In this document: positions 10,293 through 21,957 of the stretch, one piece after another
How positions within the stretch are numbered: the stretch's first letter is position 1
Layout of the letters: the number at the start of each line of letters is the position of its first letter
From: Luzula sylvatica
Taxonomy: Eukaryota; Streptophyta; Magnoliopsida; Poales; Juncaceae
NCBI GenBank assembly: GCA_946800325.1
Contig: OX326961.1
Coordinates: forward strand, 46,773,415 to 46,837,414
Direction: 5' to 3'
Length of the DNA: 64,000 nucleotides
Translations under genes and position numbers: made by a program
Notes under the pieces: model-generated
Databases searched by the model: none
Told to the model about the DNA's origin: nothing
The model's input: the letters and a program-made list of their open reading frames with translations, nothing else

Positions 10293-11339
10293 CAAGCACA
10301 TTGATGGACCTAGTGAACCCTTTTACCGATGAGGAAATTCGACAGACTATCATGAACATGAAAAAAGGAAAATCGGTGGGACCCGAAGATGAACATGAAA
10401 AAAAGAAAATCGGTGGGACCCGAAGGATTCCCAATAGAGTTCTACCAAAGTTTTTTCGAAATAATAGAACCAAAACTCAAAGGCTTATTCGACAGTTTCT
10501 ACAATCATACCTTGGTTCTAGATTCCATCAACGACGCAATAATAACCTTAATTCCAAAAAAAGAGGAAGCCATAGAAAGGAAAGATTTTCGCCCAATTAA
10601 TGTCATAAACACGATTGGAAAAAAATTCTCGAAGAGTTTGGCTGCGAGATTGCAACCCAAAATGGAGAGTCTTATTCATCGCGACCAAGCCGCTTTCATA
10701 AAAAATAGATCCATTGGTGAAGTCTTTCCCTCGGCACGAGAATTACTTAGTGCGGCACACAAAAGGAAAATACCGATGATCATGCTCAAACTAGATTTCT
10801 TCAAAGCTTTCGACACAATCTCATGGGACTACATCCAAAACCTCCTCACGGCTCGGGGTTTTTCGGCAAAATGGTCAAGGTGGGTAAAGGAGTTGTTAAG
10901 CTCGGCAACATCAAAGGTGAAAATAAACGGAAAAATAGGGAAAAAATTTAAACACAAACGTGGAGTAAGACAAGGGGATCCCTTATCACCGATGCTTTTC
11001 GACTTGGTGGCCGACTCGCTACAAACTTTCCTCCAAAAAACAAACCACCTAATGGCATCACCGGTCAAGTTTGCAACAAGGGCTCTCCAATACGCCGACG
11101 ACACTATCCTCTTCGTCGAGGCGCACCCGATCAACCTCAAGGTACTAACACACATTCTAATTCTCTTTCAACGGATTTCGGGACTTACAATAAATTGGGA
11201 CAAAACCGTCTTTGTTCCAATAGCCATACCGGAGTCTCTATATGTGACATTAGAGAGAATACTACATTGCACGAGAACAACACTACCAATTTTTTACCTC
11301 GGCATGCCTTTGAACACAAAAAAAACCAAGGAAAATTGA
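10293..11339 (+). pseudogene. LINE ORF2, reverse transcriptase domain (unit 1)
   Basis: RT of the L1 type: PFTDEEIRQTI, KSVGPEGFPIEFY, INDAIITLIPKK, FRPINVINTIGKKFSK, KLDFFKAFDTISWDY, GVRQGDPLSPMLFDLV and the catalytic YADD motif in ALQYADDTILF. A 37-bp tandem duplication (10,352-10,388 repeated from 10,389) shifts the frame, so the domain is split between two frames. The later frame ends at TGA 11,337-11,339, where one base appears to be missing in an A-run. Apart from these breaks the domain is well kept, which suggests modest age. Confidence 0.92.
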
Positions 11340-12359
11340 TTACATCCCCTTAATTAAGAAAATGCAAGCTCGATTATCGGGATGGAAAGGAAAATGTTTA
11401 TCTTTGGGAGGACGTTTGGTACTCGCGAAATCGGTGCTAAATGCGGTGCCGACATATTTCATGCAATGCTTCCGCCTCCCAAAATGGCTAATTAAGGAAA
11501 TTAATAAAATAACAAGAAAATTTCTTTGGAAAGGTGACAAGGATTGTCTAGGTGGACATTGCCTAATTAATTGGAAAAATGTTTGCCTACCAAAGAAAAA
11601 TGGAGGATTAGGGATGCTAAACATCGAAACGCACAACACATCACTATTGCTAAAATGACTTTGGAAACTTTGCCAAAATAGTGATGGAATGTGGGCGACC
11701 ACCATTAAAAATATTTACGGTATCGAACACGCTTCCGAATTGGAAAACGTAGCAAGCAAGCACCCCTCCTACTTCATCAAAGACCTCCGTGCACTTCTCT
11801 CACAATTTCGAATCGCATACGAATTCGACCCGACAACGAACCAACATGCATGGATGGGCAAACCGAATATTTTCTCCACGGCCGCAACATACAAGCTCCT
11901 AATAAATCCGGGAATGATAAGCGAGTGGAACACCACCGTATGGAAAACAAAAGCGCCCGTCAAAACAAGATTCTTTACATGGTTGGCTCTCAACGAAAGA
12001 ATTTTAACGGGTGATATATTGAAAAAAAGGAATTGGCCACGGCGACGACGTGCAAAAATTGCAACAACAACGTCGAAGAATCGGCGACACACTTATTCAT
12101 CAATTGCACATACGCAAAAAGTGTTTGGCGGGGAGTTGGTCGCATCCTAGGAGTCACTTTTAAGGCTCGCAACAACTTGCCGAAATTTTGGATACACAAT
12201 CGGCAAAAATACTCCAAAGAAAAAGGGGACGAAATCGACACCTTCTTCGTCGCAACTCTTTGGACTATTTGGAAAGAGCAAAATGACCGGATTTTCAACC
12301 AAAACAACTCGCCACCATCCACGACGATAGCGAAGATTGTGTACGAGGCAAGAAAATGA
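11340..12359 (+). pseudogene. LINE ORF2, post-RT and zf-RVT-like C-terminus (unit 1)
   Basis: Continues with IKKMQARLSGWKGKCLSLGG and the conserved VLNAVPTYFMQCF block of plant L1 ORF2. It has a TGA where tryptophan is expected (11,656-11,658), then a segment from 11,689, and after another frame change the zinc-binding pattern CKNCNNNVEESATHLFINC, as in zf-RVT. The end follows with FVATLWTIWKEQNDRIF. The 3' UTR runs to the poly-A tail at 12,523-12,538. Confidence 0.88.
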
Positions 12360-12545
12360 AAGCTTCATTGCTAGTTTCCGACTTAAGAAATAGTTTTTCT
12401 TACTTCTCAATTTTTACATTTTTAGGTTCTCTTAAAGTTTTTTTTTACATTATCATGTAAAATCAAAATGATGTATTAAACTTGCGCTAATATATCAAAA
12501 AGAAGTTTCCCTTCTAATTTTTCAAAAAAAAAAAAAAAATATCAT

Positions 12546-12780
12546 TAAAACTGAATAACGAGATCCATCGTTTGACTGCCACAACGAAAACAAGCTGAAG
12601 AAGAAAAAAAACACTCCCAAATCAAAACTACCAATTCAAAATAAAACACCCAAATCAAAACCACCAATACAAAAACAGAAGTCACTTGAATATGGAACAT
12701 CCAATTATTTATCACGAATTAGCCAATAATTACGAATGAAGCTCTTCTCGAGAGGCCACCTCATCCATCTTGCACCCAAG
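12546..12780. other. 3' flank of NAS copy 2
   Basis: Transcribed-side flank below the NAS stop. It first contains the former C-terminal codons (12,780 back to about 12,727), now untranslated, then A-rich sequence that matches the 3' flank of NAS copy 4 (42,500-42,656). Confidence 0.75.
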
Positions 12781-13707
12781 CTATCCATTCACCTTCAGTT
12801 CAGATAGTTTACCTGCCAGAGCCACGTGGGACGTACCTTGGTCATGACCTTGGACGTCCACGTCTTCGCTCTTCTGTGCCGGTTTTCTCGCGACGATCAC
12901 GGAATTGATGACATCATCAGAAGGGTGATATTCCGACAACACATCGAATTTCAGACCTTCATTCCTCACCACCGGGTACAAAAACCCGCGTGCACCCTGA
13001 GCACTGCGTATCACAAGCACCGAATTGGGGGCCATGTACTTGAACAGATGATCGAGAACCTCCGCTTTCTTTTCTTCCTCTACCCCCACCAATGCAGCGA
13101 GAAAAACCACGTCGTACGATGCCAGCTCTTCTTTCAAATCCAGGACATCAGATGTAATGAACTCTATTCGTCCTGCCACATCAACGCCGGGTTTGACGAG
13201 CTTGCATGCACGGTCTGTGGCTGATTCGTCTATATCATACCCGTGAAGCGTAGCATATTTCATGTGATTCATGCAGAGGACTAACAGGCTGAGGGGAAGA
13301 GGACCGGAACCTATAAAGGCGACACGTTTCAGAGAGACTTGTACATCCCGTGGAAGGAGCTCGTACTCTACCTTGCTTAATTTGAGATAATTTCCATAGT
13401 ATGGAAAGACCCATAAGTAGTCTAATGGGTTTTCAAATGTGGATAATATATCCGAGTAAAAGCTCTCCAACAGACCTTCAGCATCGCTGCAAATGGACAT
13501 TAAATGTTTGCGCATTATTTTGTCTTCGGGGGTGAGTTCCGAGACGTCAATGGAAGAAGGAGGGATGCATGCTTCAACGAGCTCGGTGAAGAAAGTGTTG
13601 ACATGATGGGAAGGTTTCAGACAAGGAAGGGAGGATAATTGTTTATAGATATACCGGATTGTCTCAACTAATATGGCTTGTTCTTCTTGTTGGTTTAGAT
13701 CTGCCAT
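12781..13707 (-). CDS. NAS: Nicotianamine synthase, copy 2 (308 aa, C-terminally truncated)
   Basis: Complete intronless NAS. Landmarks: FPYYGNYLKL (101-110), VAFIGSGPLPLSLLVL (129-144, SAM-binding loop), ATLHGYDID (152-160), VVFLAALVG (200-208), RSAQGARGFLYPVV (234-247), YHPSDDVINSVIVARK (260-275). These cover the full core domain. The start is the ATG at 13,707; the in-frame codon further upstream is TTG, not ATG. The stop TAG (12,781-12,783) replaces the CAG found in copy 4. The next 17 codons to the ancestral stop are still readable downstream, so the last 18 residues were lost by one base change. Nicotianamine made here would chelate Fe, Cu, Zn and Ni. A functional enzyme is likely because the core is intact. 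Confidence 0.96.
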   Translation of the reverse strand: MADLNQQEEQAILVETIRYIYKQLSSLPCLKPSHHVNTFFTELVEACIPPSSIDVSELTPEDKIMRKHLMSICSDAEGLLESFYSDILSTFENPLDYLWVFPYYGNYLKLSKVEYELLPRDVQVSLKRVAFIGSGPLPLSLLVLCMNHMKYATLHGYDIDESATDRACKLVKPGVDVAGRIEFITSDVLDLKEELASYDVVFLAALVGVEEEKKAEVLDHLFKYMAPNSVLVIRSAQGARGFLYPVVRNEGLKFDVLSEYHPSDDVINSVIVARKPAQKSEDVDVQGHDQGTSHVALAGKLSELKVNG

Positions 13708-13786
13708 GAATAATGAGTAGTTTTGGAGGAATTGCAACTTAAGTTGAGTGAGGCAGTTTGGAGATCTGTTGGAAGGAGGATGATGA

Positions 13787-13793
13787 ATTTATA
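13787..13793 (-). promoter_or_regulatory. TATA box of NAS copy 2
   Basis: TATAAAT, 80 bp upstream of the ATG, identical to copy 1. Confidence 0.65.
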
Positions 13794-15478
13794 AGGATCT
13801 CGAAGTGAGGACTTTTCTTCTCTGTCGTCATGATATTTTCTATTCATGCTTGTCATATTGTCATATGAAATCATGCTATGTTAATTAATAATTAATTAGT
13901 AATTTAATTAATACGAAATAACATCAAATTTATATGTAAAAATAGATCATTGATTAATTAGTTGCTATCTTCGTTGAATTGCTAACTATTCACTAATTGA
14001 AATACGCATTGAGAATGGGAGATAGGAGTTGCAGGATAAAGTAAAATTTTCCAAACTTATTTATTGGCTATTGTTGTCGGCTTTTCTGACTCTGAAGGGG
14101 CCCAAAATGAGTAGATTCATATGAAACTCGAAAGTGTGTGTTTCAATTAAAAATATTATAAATTCAATAAAAATGAAAAAAATGAGTAAATGAAAAAGAC
14201 ACTATGATTTTCCTTTCAATGGTGTCAATGTGGCTTGAATCGAATCGACAATATTTCAGAATATATGTTTTTGTGTGTTCCACACTAACCAAGAGCTACC
14301 TCGTTGACAAAACTAAATAAAAATTAATATCGAGTATTGAATATATGATTTTTATTTGCGAAATAAAATACAATTAGATATGCCATTTCAAAATTGGATA
14401 ATGAGTATTATATGATAAGAAATAGTGCACCTAAGTACACAATTAGGAAGGATTCAATTTGTCAATATAACAATAATGGAGGAGAAATATCACAATAAGG
14501 GAGGAGAGTTTTTCTTATGAAAGAGTAAGATATGTATATCCAGCATTACTTTTCAAAGTCTATAATTAGTTCTAGTAATATTATTTCTTAATTTATATGG
14601 ATAACTTATAAAAAGGTTCATTTATTTGTAAATTAAGAGGATATTCGTGTTCACAAATCGTGCAATCTAAAACTAGGGTATGTAATCAATTTTTTTGAAA
14701 TAAGAACATAAATAATAAGCAATCTTTCTTTTTTCTCTTTTAGAAGAATCCAAGTTTTTTCCATGATATTAATTGCTAAAGAAAATGTTAAAATACAGAT
14801 TAAATGTTTTGATAATAAACGAGGACAAGTTAAGCACCGTGCTACATATTTTTAAATATGTTGTTAATTATTAAACTTAATTATTATAACAAAAGGATTA
14901 CACACACATAATTTATCTACAGAAATAGTCCCAAATGAGTTTGTAATGAAAATTTTATGAGGAAATTTACTCATCAGGACTGCTTCTGTTGATTAATTAT
15001 GAGTTGTAGACTTTTTGTCATCATAATATGTTCTTAAAATCTAAATATGCAAGTATTTCATATTTTTCAGAATTTTTTTTTCATATACCATATTATCTTA
15101 TTTGCATTTATTATAAAAGGTCTATTCGTATAGAAAAATACATTCTAAAATATATTTTATTCTTCATATATCGTAATACACAATCCATATTCACATATTT
15201 AATCCAGAAATATTTTGGAGAAACTGTGTTGATACAAAGTTCGATACGAAGAAAAATTTCAAACATTTATATGCAAATATTTTAACAAAATAAGTATTAA
15301 AGTTCGCTGAAACTTCTCCCGAGACAAAACTTGATATAAAATTCAATCCCGGGTAGTCGGATAAGTTCGAATACATACTTTCGTGATCGTGATCGAAACC
15401 AATGAACCAAAGTTAAATTTGAGATATAACTTGATATTGTAGGCTTATGCCAGGAAATTAAATAGTTTTTGCAATTCG
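13794..15478. other. AT-rich upstream region of NAS copy 2
   Basis: Near-exact repeat of 534-2218. Differences seen: one base at about 14,469, one at about 15,345 and one near 15,460. No gene seen. Confidence 0.8.
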
Positions 15479-15840
15479 TAAGAGAATTTTTTTATACTTT
15501 TCTTAATTTCTTAGAAAATGTTTCTAAATACTTTTCTCAATTTAATAGAAAAACATTTTTAAATACTTTTCTCTATTTCTTAAAAAATGAATTTAAATAC
15601 TTTACTCAATTTCATAGAAAATTATTTTGTAGTATTATTTCCCAAATTTTGTTAAATAACATTATTTGTAAATCCCTTTCTCAAACTTGTTACAATTTTT
15701 TTTAATAAATACTTCCCAAAATTTCTTAGAAAAATATTTTACACAAAATTCTTAGAAACATTTTTTTTTATAAACTTTTCATAAATTTCTTAGAAAAATA
15801 TTATTAAAATACTTTTCTCAAATTTCTAGAAATATTTAAA
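15479..15840. repeat. Degenerate ~35-bp tandem repeat upstream of NAS copy 2
   Basis: Unit 2 copy of the array at 2219-2580, unchanged as far as I can see. Confidence 0.75.
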
Positions 15841-16105
15841 ATTATTTATGGGATTTTTTTTTGCTTACATGCTAATTTAGTTTGATATTAACCAAACTAG
15901 ACTAATTAGTTTGGAAATACAAAAAATAGCACTCTCGACTTTAAGTCGAGACTTTGTCCAATTTGCTTTTCTTTCGTATTTCACCTCATATTACACCATT
16001 ACATGTACTTATCATTTATATTATTCAAAAAACAAATCAAAATAAATGCTATATTTCAATATTAAATCTTTGAAAATCATATTTTCTTTAAAAAAAAATA
16101 TGTGT

Positions 16106-16390
16106 GCCTATGCGTGTGTAACACAATACTTCAAAGTGGTTTTTCGTTGTTTGTAAAAGGACAGTCAAAAAGATCATTATTGGGTATTGTTCGAAACACG
16201 GCAATCGATGTGAGTTACTAAGATAGAAATTGTTTTTTGTGCAAGAAAGATATATCACTTAGGCCTCTCGATGATTCGATACTAATAACGTTGTGACAAA
16301 ATTGGAGTTGATTAATATAATCATAATCTGGTCAAGATTAGGAGTTATGATATTTAATATAATGCATGGTTATTTTAGAGAGTTAATTAC
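16106..16390 (+). mobile_element. Copia 3' internal remnant (unit 2)
   Basis: Unit 2 copy of the relic at 2846-3130. Confidence 0.6.
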
Positions 16391-16453
16391 CATTATTAAT
16401 GTCTAGTTTTATGTGTTTTATTAGTCTATAAAAAAGTTGTCATTTGATGTAAG

Positions 16454-16904
16454 TAGGGGTGGACATTCGGTTGAACCGAACCGAACCGAACCGAACCGAT
16501 TAAGACCAAACCGAATCAAACCGAACCGAATAAAATTTGAACCGATTTAAAACCGAACCGATTAAACCGAATTTCTTATTCCGTTTGTTCGGTTGAACCG
16601 AATAAGAAGCTTTATAATGATAAAATTCAAATTCTATTTAGCAAAAAACATATAAAAACAAATCATATAAAATATAATTATATTATTTTTAATTTTACAA
16701 TATGAAATATTAATTTTTTTAAATATACATAATAAAAACATGAAAAATATACTAATTCGGTCGGTTCGGTTTAATCGGTTTTAAAAATACCAAAATCGAA
16801 CCGAACCGAATAAACTGAATAATATCAATTTTTGAACCGAACCGAACCGAATTCGACCGATTCGGTTCGGTTCCCAAATAAACCAAACCATTTGCCCACC
16901 CCTG
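16454..16904. mobile_element. Non-autonomous hAT element (unit 2)
   Basis: Unit 2 copy of the element at 3194-3644, with the same GATGTAAG duplication (16,446-16,453 and 16,905-16,912). One base differs, near 16,860. Confidence 0.88.
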
Positions 16905-16912
16905 GATGTAAG

Positions 16913-17659
16913 AATCAAATTATATGAATGAAATTATTTGTTTTGAGTTCAATATTTTGTACTCTTTTTTTCTCTTGAGACTCAGGAAAGTCAGGTAGTG
17001 TCACATTTTATCGTTTCTCCTTTAAGGTACCACTAGTTCATCGTCCGAACTCCTTATAACACACTTCAATTATCATGCAGGGTACCAGACTGAGATCATA
17101 TGTATATATATTTGAGTATTGATGATGTATTTTCTAATAATCTTTTTATTTAAGATGACGTGACGTGAATATTAAATTTTAAATTTTTATTAGACATTTT
17201 ATGATTTGATAATTAGTTAATATGTAAAATTATCAATTAATGTGTTCAAAATAAAAATGTTAAAATCATAATTAAATCAACAAAATTTTTGAAAAAAAAA
17301 TATCAGTGCCATTCCAATGTTTTCCAATATTTCTTACAAATACAAATCCTACTGTGATGTTGCAACTGACAATCTGATTTGGAATATAAAAGAAAAAATA
17401 TATTTGGCTCCTAAATTCAAACCAACTTCTCTTGATGAGGTGATAAAGTGGTTGAACTTCAACTCATTTTAATATATTGATATTATCACTTGTTAATTAA
17501 AATGTCAATTAAATTAAATAATCAATTAAATTGTTAATTCATTCGATTAAGACTACTTATTATCGATTCAACTAAACACTTCATCATCTTTTCAAGAATG
17601 TTTAAGTGAGCTACGATTCAAAACTTACGAAGGCTGCATATATAATCCCATTAAAAAAC
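16913..17659. other. Spacer and 3' flank of NAS copy 3
   Basis: Unit 2 copy of 3653-4399. AT-rich, no gene seen. Confidence 0.7.
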
Positions 17660-17973
17660 AATATCATGGTCTGACATCAAAATAAGAGGGAGAGCTGAAG
17701 GCGAAAATGGAGAAAAGAGAGGGAAAGTCAAACCGGTCTTGACCGGGGATGGATGGTACCTATTGACAAGGTACCAGGCGGTACCATGCATCACTCCACT
17801 ACCCCCTACAAGCTACCTGGCGCCCCTTCGCCATAAGCCTCTTCTTCTCTCCTCTCCCAACCCCTCTCTCCTTCCAACCCCGTTTACTCCATTAACCCTA
17901 AACCTAACGATGGATAGAGGAAAATTCATTGCAATCGAAGGAAAGAAGGAGAAGAAGTCGTGTGCGGCAGTAG

Positions 17974-18561
17974 CAGGAGGACTCACCTCGCCAGGCTCCT
18001 TCATGGCCGACGCCAGGCGCCGTCCATGCCTCACAACACGCGGAACCGCCTCAACTGGAGCTCGCGGCAGGAACTCGCGGCAGGAACTCGCAGCACCTCG
18101 CCACCTCAACAGAAACTCGTGGCACCTCGCCACCTCGACAGGAACTCGCCTCACACACCCTCGCCACCTCAACAGGAACTCGGGGCAGGAGCAACCAAGG
18201 ACCCGACTCCTTCTCCAAGACCAACCAGTGGGTAAGCGACGCTCTACGTGGAGAAAACCGAGCCCTCGACGACAAGGAGGAAGTATTCTCCAAGAAAAGA
18301 TCCTTCGAAGATGCTCGTGATGAGTCCCTCTCGCCGGAGCGGCTCACATGGCCACCGAACGACTCCAAACCGGAGTGGTGGGATCTTTGCCGTAAGTGTC
18401 TAATACCGGGTCATTTAACCGAGGATTGTCGCAAACCTAGGGCGTGCGTCAATTGCCGTTTGCCGGGACATATAGCGAAATATTGTCCGAAGAAGAATAC
18501 CAAGAGAACCTCGGTTTGGAGGAGAGTAAGAGAGGTAGGCCAAAGTTCCATAACGGGGTAG
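17974..18561 (+). pseudogene. LINE ORF1, zinc-knuckle part (unit 2)
   Basis: Same as 4714-5301; both CCHC knuckles and the TAG at 18,559 are kept. One private substitution at about 18,191 (GGATC to GGAGC). Confidence 0.75.
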
Positions 18562-18630
18562 AAAATAAATACACCCGCGCTTCTCGGTCCACCCGCAACC
18601 GAAGTTGTCGCAATACGGGTCCCGTAAAAG

Positions 18631-20595
18631 AAAGCAACAACAATCCCCCAACCGAACAATGCGAAATTGGGATCGATCGTTCGCATTTTCTCCAAGCAAT
18701 CCCCCAAGCAAGAGATGGAGATCGCTCGTTGGAGAAGAGGAGTGGTGATTGACGGGAAAATGGTCCCGCATCACAATTTGAGGACCTTGCACATCCTCCT
18801 ACAAAAAACGTGGTTTCGAAAACAACGGTACGAACTTTCTCATTTAAGCAAGGATAGGTACATTCTCATTTTACCCGAAGGAATGAATCGCGACGATTTC
18901 ATAGCACGAGACCTCCTCCCCTTGAGAAGGGCAAATTTCGTCAACTTTCCATGGGAGGCTCTAGGCGGGGAGAGAACGAATTTTCCCAATCGGGTATGGG
19001 TCACCTTGTTCAACCCGCCGCCACCCGCTTGGTGTTTTGAGGAATTGAGTAAAATTGCCGGTTCTTTCGGCATCCTGATCAACCATGGCCCGCTCCTCAA
19101 CATAACAACAATGGAATCGCTCGACATCCTTGTTGGGATCACGGCCGGGACCGTCACACCAACCGAGATTCATTACACGCATGGAGGAGTCACTTGGAGA
19201 ATCAAATCGGTCGAAAAAAAGAGATTGAACGAACCACTCAATTTTTTCAACCCGCCCAACCCGGAACCGCCATCCGAGGTCTATGAAAGCATTCAAGCGA
19301 AACTTAAAGACGAGGTTGAGAGAGGACTCATTGCAAAAGAAATTGAGGAGGTCTATCACGGTACCTCACATGAGCCGATCACTAACCGCGATTGGTTGAG
19401 TGACGCGTCGGCAATGTCCTCCGAGAGAGAGAAGTCTCAAGCTTCGACGGGTAAGGTGGCCGTAGATAAAGATTTGCTCCATCAACTATGGAGCCTAGCG
19501 GGAGAAGGGTTGAAAGCAAATCCGGAAGCCTCATCACTAATTGTAGGCGAGTTAGGCCGAAAACTGATGCGCGAGGCCGGAATTATCCAACAACTCATCG
19601 AAAGCGAGCAAAAAGGAGGATACATCCACGACAAAGAACCACATGTCATCCTAAAGAACTCGACCAAGGACGCCGAACCTAAAACAACAAAACTAGCCGA
19701 AGCAAAAAAAAGAAGAATCCAACCCGTTAACAATGTTGACCCGGATCCGGTAACGCCGAAAACCGGACCGACCAAAGGAGAGAAACAAGTAATCGACGGG
19801 AACAAGATGGCTAAACCGAGCACCAATGCCGAGGATAAAGAGCCACCTCTCGATGAAGGTATGAACATCTCTCTTGCCCTAATTAGAAAAAGGTTAAGAA
19901 AAGAAAAGCGAAAACAATTTCCAACGATTTTTGAGCAACAAGGGAACACAAACGAAGAAGAAAACGAAAAAAAAAAATTGCCAAAAATCTGGTTCTGTCC
20001 TGGGGGCTGCGGGAAATCGAAAAAAAAAATTTCCCAAAAAAAATTGAATTTCATAAAAATGAATGAGGAATTAATGCAACAATGGAAAAATAGGAAACCG
20101 AGGGCCAAATCACTCATTAAAAAATTAGAAACCGAGAAAATTAAAGAGAAACCCCTCGATACAAAAATAATAACACAAATACAAAAGGCTCTAGGCATCG
20201 ATCCGAGTAGCACGATTGCACTCGAGGAGGCCGAAACGAACCTTACTCATAGCACCTCTCATAAATCCGCAAAGGGTAAAAGAAAAAAATACCAAAATTA
20301 CAACCAAACTACAAAAATACATAGCCCTTGCCAAAAAAAAAAACTTAAAAATAAAATAATCGAATTGGCAAATAGGCATATGTCTTCCTCATTACCTAAC
20401 TCCTATATTTTTTATCAAGGAAATTCGATGGCATTTCACGATGCCGAGGACGGAGGAGAGGAGGAACGAGAGAATGCGGAGGACATGGCCGAAGAGGGAA
20501 TCACCGAGGATGGGGAAGACGTGGAGGAATTAGATGACTACATGGATGAGGTCGACTATGACGAGGAATCTCACGAATGTGAGAATACCGTCTAA
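18631..20595 (+). pseudogene. LINE ORF1, 3' part (unit 2)
   Basis: Same as 5371-7335. Private differences include a synonymous change near 20,033 and Asp-to-Glu near the acidic C-terminus (about 20,565). Confidence 0.65.
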
Positions 20596-20656
20596 TGGAA
20601 GCTACCGTAGTTAGCTTTGTATCTTTCTTTCTTAAGGAACCGAACTTATTTTTATT

Positions 20657-21531
20657 ATGTGTACGAACTTAAATATTTTGTCGTGGAATGTACGTGGATT
20701 ATGATTAAAAGGAAAATATAATATGGTCAAGGACTCTATTAGGAAAGCTAAACCGAACATTATTTGTTTACAAGAAACAAAATGGGCCAATCCCAATCCT
20801 TTCTATCGAAAAAGGGTTCTAACCGCACGGCATGGTGACGTGCTATACAAAAATGCGCAAGGGTCCAAGGGGGGCCTCATGGTGGCTTGGGACAATAAAG
20901 TCTCTTTGGTCGATTCCTTCCACACCCAATCTTGTATAAACATCGTGTTCGCAAGAGAAGACGGAACAAAATTCCTACTCTCCAACAAATACGGGCCGGC
21001 CTCGGCATCATCAAGGGAAAAGTTAATTACATTCGTGAAATAGAAGGAATAAATAAGGATTTAAACCAACCATGGATAATCATAGGAGATTTTAATTTAA
21101 TTAGATCAAGCCATGACACGACCGCAACCAATCTCAACACAACCATGATCTTACTTTTCAATGAGGCAATCGACTCGGCCAATCTAACCGAAATCCCATT
21201 AAGAGGAAGGAAATTCACGTGGTCGAATAAAAGGGAAAAACCAACCCTAGCGCGCTTAGATAAAGCTTTCATTTCGGAACACCTATTAATACAAAACATG
21301 ACGATCACACTCGAAGATCTACCAATGACCACCTCGGACCACACGCCACTAATACTAAGGATCAAAAATAACCAAATCGAGGTGTCTAAATTATTTAGAT
21401 TCGAAAGAGCGTGGCTCAAATTTGAGAAATTGAACGGGTTGTTACCCGATTGTTGGCAACAACCGGCATCAACAAATGACAATCAAATTAAATCCTTCCA
21501 AAAAAGTCTCGACAAATCAAGGAAAAAATAA
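20657..21531 (+). pseudogene. LINE ORF2, AP-endonuclease domain, broken (unit 2)
   Basis: Same start (MCTNLNILSWNVRGL), same immediate TGA and same later frameshift as in unit 1. The GDFNLIR, RLDK and SDHTPLIL motifs are kept. Confidence 0.85.
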
Positions 21532-21957
21532 AGGAATGGGCAAAAACGAAATTCAAATCGTCAAACATTGTACATGACGATTGGCTCCTAATCATAAAAA
21601 TTCTAGATCTTGCCGAGGAGGAACGGGATCTATCAATGGACGAATTACGATTAAGAATCTCGGCAAAGGAAAAAATTTGCGAGTTGGTAAATCTCAAAGA
21701 GGCCGTATGGCAACAAAGGACATCACGCACTTGGCCAAAACTAGGTGATGCAAACACCAAATATTTTCACGCCATAGCTTCGGCACGGAATAAAGGAAAT
21801 AGAATAACGGCAATCAAAATTGATGAGGAAATAATTTCGGACCCTAACCGAATCCAAGTAGAATTCGATGCTTATTACGAAAACATCCTCGGCATAGCAC
21901 CCCCCTTCCCTCTAACCCAAGACACGGGGGCACTAACACAAGCCGGACCAAACAACA
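21532..21957 (+). pseudogene. LINE ORF2, linker (unit 2)
   Basis: Same as 8272-8697. The conserved motif now reads WPKLGDANTKYFH, with a private Leu-to-Pro change. Confidence 0.85.

Larger units (their letters stand above)
4408..12537 (+). mobile_element. L1-type LINE, decayed, with nested solo LTR (unit 1)
   Basis: A non-LTR retrotransposon about 6.5 kb long without its 1.6-kb insertion. It ends in a 16-A tail and is flanked by AATATCAT (4400-4407 and 12,538-12,545). NAS copy 4 has a matching unoccupied site near 42,500 (AACAATATCTTTAAAAC), confirming the insertion point. Order: 5' leader, ORF1 (two zinc knuckles, then a long downstream part), ORF2 (AP endonuclease, reverse transcriptase, zf-RVT-like C-terminus). 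Many stops and frameshifts make it inactive. It lies antisense to the NAS genes, 243 bp beyond the NAS copy 2 stop. Confidence 0.93.
1..13260. repeat. Tandem NAS repeat, unit 1 (13,260 bp)
   Basis: The sequence from 1 restarts at 13,261 and stays almost identical. I saw about 17 single-base differences over some 12.9 kb, plus three length changes: a GA microsatellite (-2 in unit 2), the LINE poly-A (+1 in unit 2), and a 333-bp deletion in unit 2. These account exactly for unit 2 being 12,926 bp. The window start coincides with an arbitrary point of the repeat, inside a NAS gene. Confidence 0.97.

Noticed and set aside
13708..13737. In-frame extension of NAS upstream of MADLNQQ (QFLQNYS...)
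   Set aside because: The upstream start would be TTG, the 3-bp length change between copies is in the leader, and plant NAS proteins begin at the MADL position.
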